Assembly: GCA_950106755.1 (NCBI GenBank)
Contig: OX467092.1
Span: forward strand, 2,604,001 to 2,668,000
Origin: Climacium dendroides
Taxonomy: Eukaryota > Streptophyta > Bryopsida > Hypnales > Climaciaceae
Direction: 5' to 3'
DNA length: 64,000 nucleotides
This document shows positions 59,011 to 64,000 of the stretch, piece after piece (position 1 is the stretch's first letter; the number at the start of each line of letters is the position of its first letter). The position numbers and the translations under genes are program-made. The notes beneath the pieces were generated by a model. It worked only from the letters and a program-made list of their open reading frames with translations. It was not told the DNA's origin and did not search any database.

Positions 59011-60587
59011 CTATTATTTCGAGGCGTCCAAATTTTTTCCAATTTGGCATGAAACCTAGGATTCTTCTCGTCAGCCTTTACTTACTGTCAGTTTTTTTGG
59101 ATCAATTAAAGTTTCAGCATCCTATGCTTTTCTCATTAACCCAGAAAATAAGAAATAGACAAGTTATAATCAGATTTTAAATAATCATTTAGAGTTCTTT
59201 GAAGTTTACAGTGAGACCCTAAACCCTAGAACCCTAAAACCCTAAAACCCTCAACTCTTAGTCTCCTACATTTCAGATTACGCCATTGTTTTGAGCAAAT
59301 TGTAAATTTGTAATATTCATTTGAAATTGTATGCATACAAATTTTAACTAGATATAAAGGATATTATTTATTTATTTATTTTTTCATCATGTAGGATATT
59401 TCAAAGGGAAAGAAAAAAACAAAAACATGATCAATATTAGTGATGAAGTGAAACGTTATAATTCCCAATTGACCAAATTGAGATGGTGCTACAATCACAA
59501 CAATTACTTCAAGGGGTTTGGTTTTGGTTCTAGTTTTGAACCTTATGGACAATTTCCATGAACTTCAAGGTGTTTTGTACATATGGACTTATAGAGAAGC
59601 CAAAAATGTATATAACTTATGCATGTCACACACTGCAACGACATGTTTGTACTGTATTTTGTAATGCCCTTTTTTGATTAGGATTGTTTTAAAAGTAAGG
59701 GTATACAAAGAGTGTAAGACTTCACAACATTTCTGAAATTAGTAGAACTGTAAAATCCTTACTCATTGTGAAAAGCATTATAATCTTCTAATCCATAAAA
59801 GATATGTTGTTTTTGTTTTTGTTTTTTTGTTTTTGTTTTTTTGGTATATATATATATATATTTTTTTTCTTGGAGAATTTGCAACGTGAAGCAATAAAAA
59901 AAATTTAGTTTCTATTTGTATAATGTATAAGTTCTTCTTTTATCTAAGGCTGGGTTTATACTGTGCCTAAGGTCGGATGAAAGTCCGGCCGGATTTGCCT
60001 TCGATCCATTCTTCAATCCGGCCCCAGTTTTTTCCGTCCGGCCCTACTTAATCTAAAGTCTAAACCCCTTGGGCCGGATTTTCAATTCATGTGCTCTTCA
60101 ATTTTATCAAGGCTCAATTAAAAAACGTCAATAAAAATATGCATGTTTATCTTTTATTTCTTTTTTAATTAAAAACAAAGATTTTTTTCTTTTGTTTCAT
60201 TTTTCTTTTTGTTTCTATACATTTTATTTCTAAAATACAAAAAGAAGTTTATTTATTGATTACTTAAAAATAAAATAAAAATTTAATATTTTGGTTTTCC
60301 TCTTATATAGAATATGCATTTGTAATCAACATGTTTAATGCTAAAACATAGGTACTTTATTGTAGTCACTTAGATGATATTCCATTAAAATTAAATAAAG
60401 TAAATCCATAAGGGAGTTGCTCTAAGAACACCCGTGCTCTAAGAGTGATCATGACGGAGAGGTACATTTTACTTTAGTGAATGTACTAGCACATTTTAGG
60501 ACATGATCACTTTTAATGACCGTTGCCTTTCAACTTATTCGCCCTCCATAACTAATTACATAATGATTTAAAAAATATGAAGGAAAT
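59011..60587. other. Gene-free stretch
   Basis: AT-rich. It includes a telomere-like CCCTAAA tract (59217-59250) and a CCGGCCGGA-rich patch near 59975-60080. No exons are seen. Confidence 0.45.
59216..59250. repeat. Interstitial telomere-like repeat
   Basis: Four to five degenerate CCCTAAA units (ACCCTAAACCCTAGAACCCTAA and onward). It could be a telo-box cluster or a scar. Confidence 0.7.
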
Positions 60588-60905
60588 CAAGTCACCAAAA
60601 AAATATGAGGATGAAGGGCCTAACGTGCATTTCAAAATCTACTCTACAATTTTTTAAATGAATCTTTAATGTGGTTTTTCTCCAAGAGTTAGTGTATTTG
60701 AGGCTCATTTCCAAAAGCCCTCAATACTATGAAAGTCAAGTTTGTGATGGAAACTCTTGTACAAAATCTTGAATAAGAAAATCATAATCAATCATTTTGA
60801 AAATTGGATTTTTGATGCTAAAGTTAGATTTAAAATAAACTTATATATATATATATATAAACTACTAAGAATAGCAACTTGGTTAAGTATTATTAGACTT
60901 AGAAT
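60588..60905. repeat. Dispersed repeat, copy 2 (partner at 21722-21984)
   Basis: Collinear with copy 1 but with about 60 bp extra around 60670-60750 and a TA microsatellite at 60841-60859. Confidence 0.75.
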
Positions 60906-61134
60906 CTCTATTCTCATAGATAATTTTCTTTCTTATTTAGTATTTAGGACGCTTTAATTCATTTAATTAAGATTTGTTATGAGATTTCAATTTGTTTTCA
61001 TCAATTTTTTTTGAGATTTCAACTTATGTCCTGTTATAAATTCTGAAAATTTCACTACATGCCATATTTATTTTATTTTTTAATTAATTTTTAACGAATC
61101 TAACTCGAGCATGATGAACTTCAATGTGTATAAG

Positions 61135-61490
61135 AACGGCCCGTTCGTCGTCCGCTCGTCCGCCGTCCCCCTGTCCGCCCGTCCGCCGTCCGTCGTCCGC
61201 TGTCCGTCCTCCCGTCCGTTGTCCGTCCTCCCATCCACTGTCCGTCCGCTATCCGTCCGCTATCCGTCCGCTATCCGTCCGACAGTCTACCGCCCGCTGT
61301 CCGTCTGCCGCGCGGTCAGAGCGTCCGTCCGCGGGCTCCGTCCGATGCAGTTGTCCACAGTCCGTCGAGGCCGTGCGATTGGACGCGCCAGGGCATATTG
61401 CCCATCCGATCTGGCGGTTGGCCCGTCCGCCCGTCGGATTTGGGCAGTGATGTCAACATAGGCGGACGGTATAAAGAGGGGTGCGGACGG
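61135..61490. repeat. GC-rich CGTCCG array 4 with embedded TATA box
   Basis: Units CCGTCCGC dominate, including a perfect run of CTATCCGTCCG repeats near 61250-61290. The orientation flips to GGCGGACG at the right edge. The gene at 61692 starts about 200 bp later. Confidence 0.9.
61470..61476 (+). promoter_or_regulatory. TATA box inside GC array 4
   Basis: TATAAAG is flanked on both sides by GCGGACGG units, 216 bp upstream of the ATG at 61692. A similar CATATAAG occurs inside array 5 near 63955. Confidence 0.6.
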
Positions 61491-61691
61491 CCCATTCCGC
61501 GCAGTTGTTTCCCTTGCGGAGTGGGCATATCCAGCGCCAATTGGTATCTGTGAGCCCCTTCCGACTTGGAGCGTGAACAACTGTGAATGAATTAACTTAA
61601 TTTTTTGTAATCTCTTCATCACCTTCTCAATTATAGAAATTGTAAACTTCTCACTCAAACATTGCATTCGGTGCGGAAAAGAAGGATTACC

Positions 61692-62804
61692 ATGGCTCCA
61701 AAAGGATTTCCCAATCCGCTGAAGAAGAGTACAAAGGGAAAATCACAAGACATGGATTGGGACGCCTACTTCAACCACTTCTGTGTGGCTGAAGAGGGAT
61801 GGCAATACGAGCCCAAAGCAGTATGGACTTGCACAACGTGCCGAGAGTATGTGAAAATGTCATACATTGCGAAACTCTGGCCAGCAGATAACACGGTTGT
61901 ATTAGAGAGACAAGTGAGACGGTGGGAAGGTCCCATGAACACTTGCAAGAGTGAACATTTCAAGCAGAGATACGAGGAGATTTGGGCATCTTGCAGTCTA
62001 GGTGCTTCCAAACCAAATATCATGAACTATTCCACCATGGCAATGATTTGGGCGGAGATTGTACTCCAGAAAGATGTGGATTGGCATACGGTGCCTGCAA
62101 AGGACAAGAAGACCAAATTGAGCTGTGACAAAGCGGTGATAGACACCAATTGGGTTGGCCCAAGCGATTGCATGCCGGAGTGGTCTAATCGGGGTCAATT
62201 TGGATTTCCTCCGGAACCATTGCCAGATGCAGAGGACAATGATGATGATGACGAAGAAGACTTACCACCTCCACCTCCACCTCCACTTCCACAAAGGCAC
62301 GTACGTCGAGAAGAGTGTGAAGACTTGGACTTCCAAAATCAATTGCGAGAGGCAACAAGAAATAGTATTTTGGATCAAGGTCGCCCGCGTCAACAACGGT
62401 CACCACCTCGTCATGATCGTGATGTGCGTTGCCCGCAATATGGAGGAGGAAGTTTGCATTTTAGCCCTAGCCCCCACGATGACTTCCAAAACATACGAGG
62501 AAGCCATGGAAGCACAAGGTTCACGGACTTCGGTGGATCTCAATATGGTGGGTCGCAATTCTATCCGGGGACGGGAGGGCCGGACTCATATGGGCCTCGT
62601 GGAAGCTCATACTACACCGGCTCAAGCGAACGAGGGACAAGAGGGGCCGAGGCAAATGCATCACCTCCTCCACCTCCACCATTTGGGGGTCCATACTTCT
62701 CCGATTACGGACAAGGAGGAGGGTCTGGCGGATATGGGCGATATGGTGGCTTCGGTCCCACACCCGAAGGTCGAAATGACGATAGTAGTTCGGATTCAGA
62801 ATAG
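61692..62804 (+). CDS. CR-YVKM domain protein with Pro/Gly-rich tail
   Basis: 370 residues. ATG at 61692 is chosen for its good context (ACCATGG) and because upstream in-frame codons lack an ATG. Residues 20-135 carry CREYVKMSYIAKLWP (50-64), MNYSTMAMIWAEI (111-123) and DVDWHTVP. These are collinear with residues 25-135 of the protein at 57388-58563, so the two are paralogs. Then come an acidic run, a PPPPPPP tract, an Arg-rich part and a long Gly/Tyr/Ser-rich tail (YGGG, YGGSQFY, RYGGFG) of the kind seen in RNA-binding or condensate-forming proteins. The frame is intact. It sits between GC arrays 4 and 5. Likely an accessory gene of the same transposon family; function unknown. Confidence 0.75.
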   Translation: MAPKGFPNPLKKSTKGKSQDMDWDAYFNHFCVAEEGWQYEPKAVWTCTTCREYVKMSYIAKLWPADNTVVLERQVRRWEGPMNTCKSEHFKQRYEEIWASCSLGASKPNIMNYSTMAMIWAEIVLQKDVDWHTVPAKDKKTKLSCDKAVIDTNWVGPSDCMPEWSNRGQFGFPPEPLPDAEDNDDDDEEDLPPPPPPPLPQRHVRREECEDLDFQNQLREATRNSILDQGRPRQQRSPPRHDRDVRCPQYGGGSLHFSPSPHDDFQNIRGSHGSTRFTDFGGSQYGGSQFYPGTGGPDSYGPRGSSYYTGSSERGTRGAEANASPPPPPPFGGPYFSDYGQGGGSGGYGRYGGFGPTPEGRNDDSSSDSE

Positions 62805-63651
62805 AGTATAATGTAGTTTAACTATTTAAAGGTAGAGTAGAAGATGTCTTTTGACTTATTCGGAGGTTATGGATTTACTATTATTGTTTAAATGTATTTT
62901 GGTGACCACTTTTGTGACCATTAGTGATCAATGATGTCACTATTTAAAACTTTGAACATGCACATCTATTGAACATGTTTAGTTGTAGTATCAAAAATCT
63001 CTTCTTGGAAATGCTTGACAGTGTTTTTTCTTTTTTAGATTTAGTGCAAGGGTACCGAATGCAATGTTGACTTTCTGTATTCTTTACCTGCTCTTGGAAG
63101 TTGGAAATGAGATTGAAATGCAATTAGTTCTGGAGAATAAATTAGAATCCAAATTCATTTGGAAGAATTGTATAATAGTATTGTGGATTTTGATTAGCCC
63201 TAATGTAATTGAGCTTATACACATTAAGCCTTCCAATTTTTTGTGTCACGAAGTTCAATGGTTTGACTTGCAAGAAATATTTGAACTCTTTTTTGCAATT
63301 TGAACACCCTCATAGGTAAACATTATAATTTTTAACTCCATAAGGGATATTGTTGTGCTTTCTTTTTTTCCATAATGTCTAGCATGTCTAGTTTGAATTT
63401 GTACGGTTAAAAACTCGAAATTCCAAGAAAATGATAAATGTAATGAAAATATTGACATTTCTTTAGAAGTAAAAATTTCAAGAAATTGAAGGAAGTTGAG
63501 AAGAAGCCTTGGGTCTATTTTTTTAATTATTAGGCATTCAAATGCCCAAATGCCCAAATGCCCAATTCCTCCCAAACAAGAAGACCTACATGAAGCTTAT
63601 TGAATGAAAAGGGGGAAAAATCACCCTAAAAATGAGACGGTAGAAATGAAG
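62805..63651. other. 3' flank of the CR-YVKM gene
   Basis: AT-rich and non-coding. A short (CAAATGCCC)n tract lies at 63538-63565. Confidence 0.45.
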
Positions 63652-64000
63652 CGGACGATCTAAAAATCGTCCCCTCTGGACCGTCCGATCACGCAGACTG
63701 TCCATCCACCCGATCGGACGGGCCAGAGGGGGCGGACGGCCACCCCGTCCGCCCGATCGGACGGGCCAGAGGGGGCGCATGGCCACCCCGTCCACCCAAT
63801 CGGACGGCCTCTGTTTGACCGTGCGGACCGGATGAGGCGTCCGCCAACCCTAGACCGTCCGATCGGACGGCCAGGAAGAGGCGGACGGCCAATCCGTCCG
63901 CCCGATCGGACGGCCTCCATCCACTGTAGGACTGGAATGAGGCCGTCTGCCTCATATAAGACAAGCGGACGGACCGTCCGCTCTCACTTTTGCCTTCCCC
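63652..64000. repeat. GC-rich array 5 with 43-bp tandem units
   Basis: Units of about 43 bp built from GATCGGACGGGCCAGAGGGG and GCGGACGGCCACCCCGTCCG recur two to three times at 63710-63905. A CATATAAG occurs near 63955. The array runs into the window edge, so its full extent is unknown. Confidence 0.85.

Noticed and set aside
61111..61667. Long frames across GC array 4 on both strands
   Set aside because: By-products of CCGTCCGC repeats upstream of the real gene at 61692.
62155..62811. 218-codon plus-strand frame
   Set aside because: Frame-shifted shadow of the low-complexity tail of the 61692 gene.

Overview
This window looks like nuclear DNA of a land plant: AT-rich, intron-rich host genes separated by long gene-poor stretches full of transposon debris. 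Plant signs are telo-box motifs (AAACCCTAA) in and upstream of the helicase gene, a cyclin C with plant-type sequence, and many plant-style MITEs and foldback elements. The set of a VWA-Cache membrane protein, a Plavaka-type transposase and a DUF7869-type transposase points to a non-flowering plant (bryophyte, lycophyte, fern or gymnosperm). That placement is inference and the species is not identified.

Three host genes are supported by exon models. (1) 9106-15434, minus: a secreted or type I membrane protein with signal peptide, VWA_N, VWA with intact MIDAS, Cache segment and C-terminal membrane helix (alpha2-delta-like). (2) 22314-25546, plus: cyclin C, the cyclin partner of CDK8 in the Mediator kinase module, with nine exons that sum to a clean 261-codon frame. 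(3) 27422-31253, minus: a ROK1/DDX52/RH57-type DEAD-box helicase for ribosome biogenesis, with eleven exons that sum to 584 codons. They are unrelated neighbours, not a pathway.

The rest is mobile DNA. 2154-5360 is a long DUF7869-type transposase frame broken by one TGA. 39590-44370 is a decayed Plavaka/CACTA-superfamily transposase gene (minus) carrying a 216-bp foldback element inside an exon. 49.8-64.0 kb is the most unusual part. It holds a hAT (BED-DUF659-hATC) transposase frame, then a block of three accessory segments lying in one frame (a CR-YVKM domain protein, a coiled-coil segment and a RING-H2 protein), and then a second gene sharing the CR-YVKM domain. GC-rich arrays of a CGTCCG/CGGACG motif lie next to these genes, and two of the arrays contain or adjoin TATA boxes. 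This suggests a multi-gene hAT-like transposon family with a repeated promoter or subterminal module.

Small elements are frequent. Three CACTAGAA-type foldbacks have perfect 3-bp target duplications. There is a 1.8-kb element with long GC-rich inverted ends (16.75-18.59 kb), several MITEs, and dispersed repeat pairs, one of which lies in cyclin C intron 1. The stretches 31.4-39.6 kb and 44.4-47.9 kb show no credible genes.
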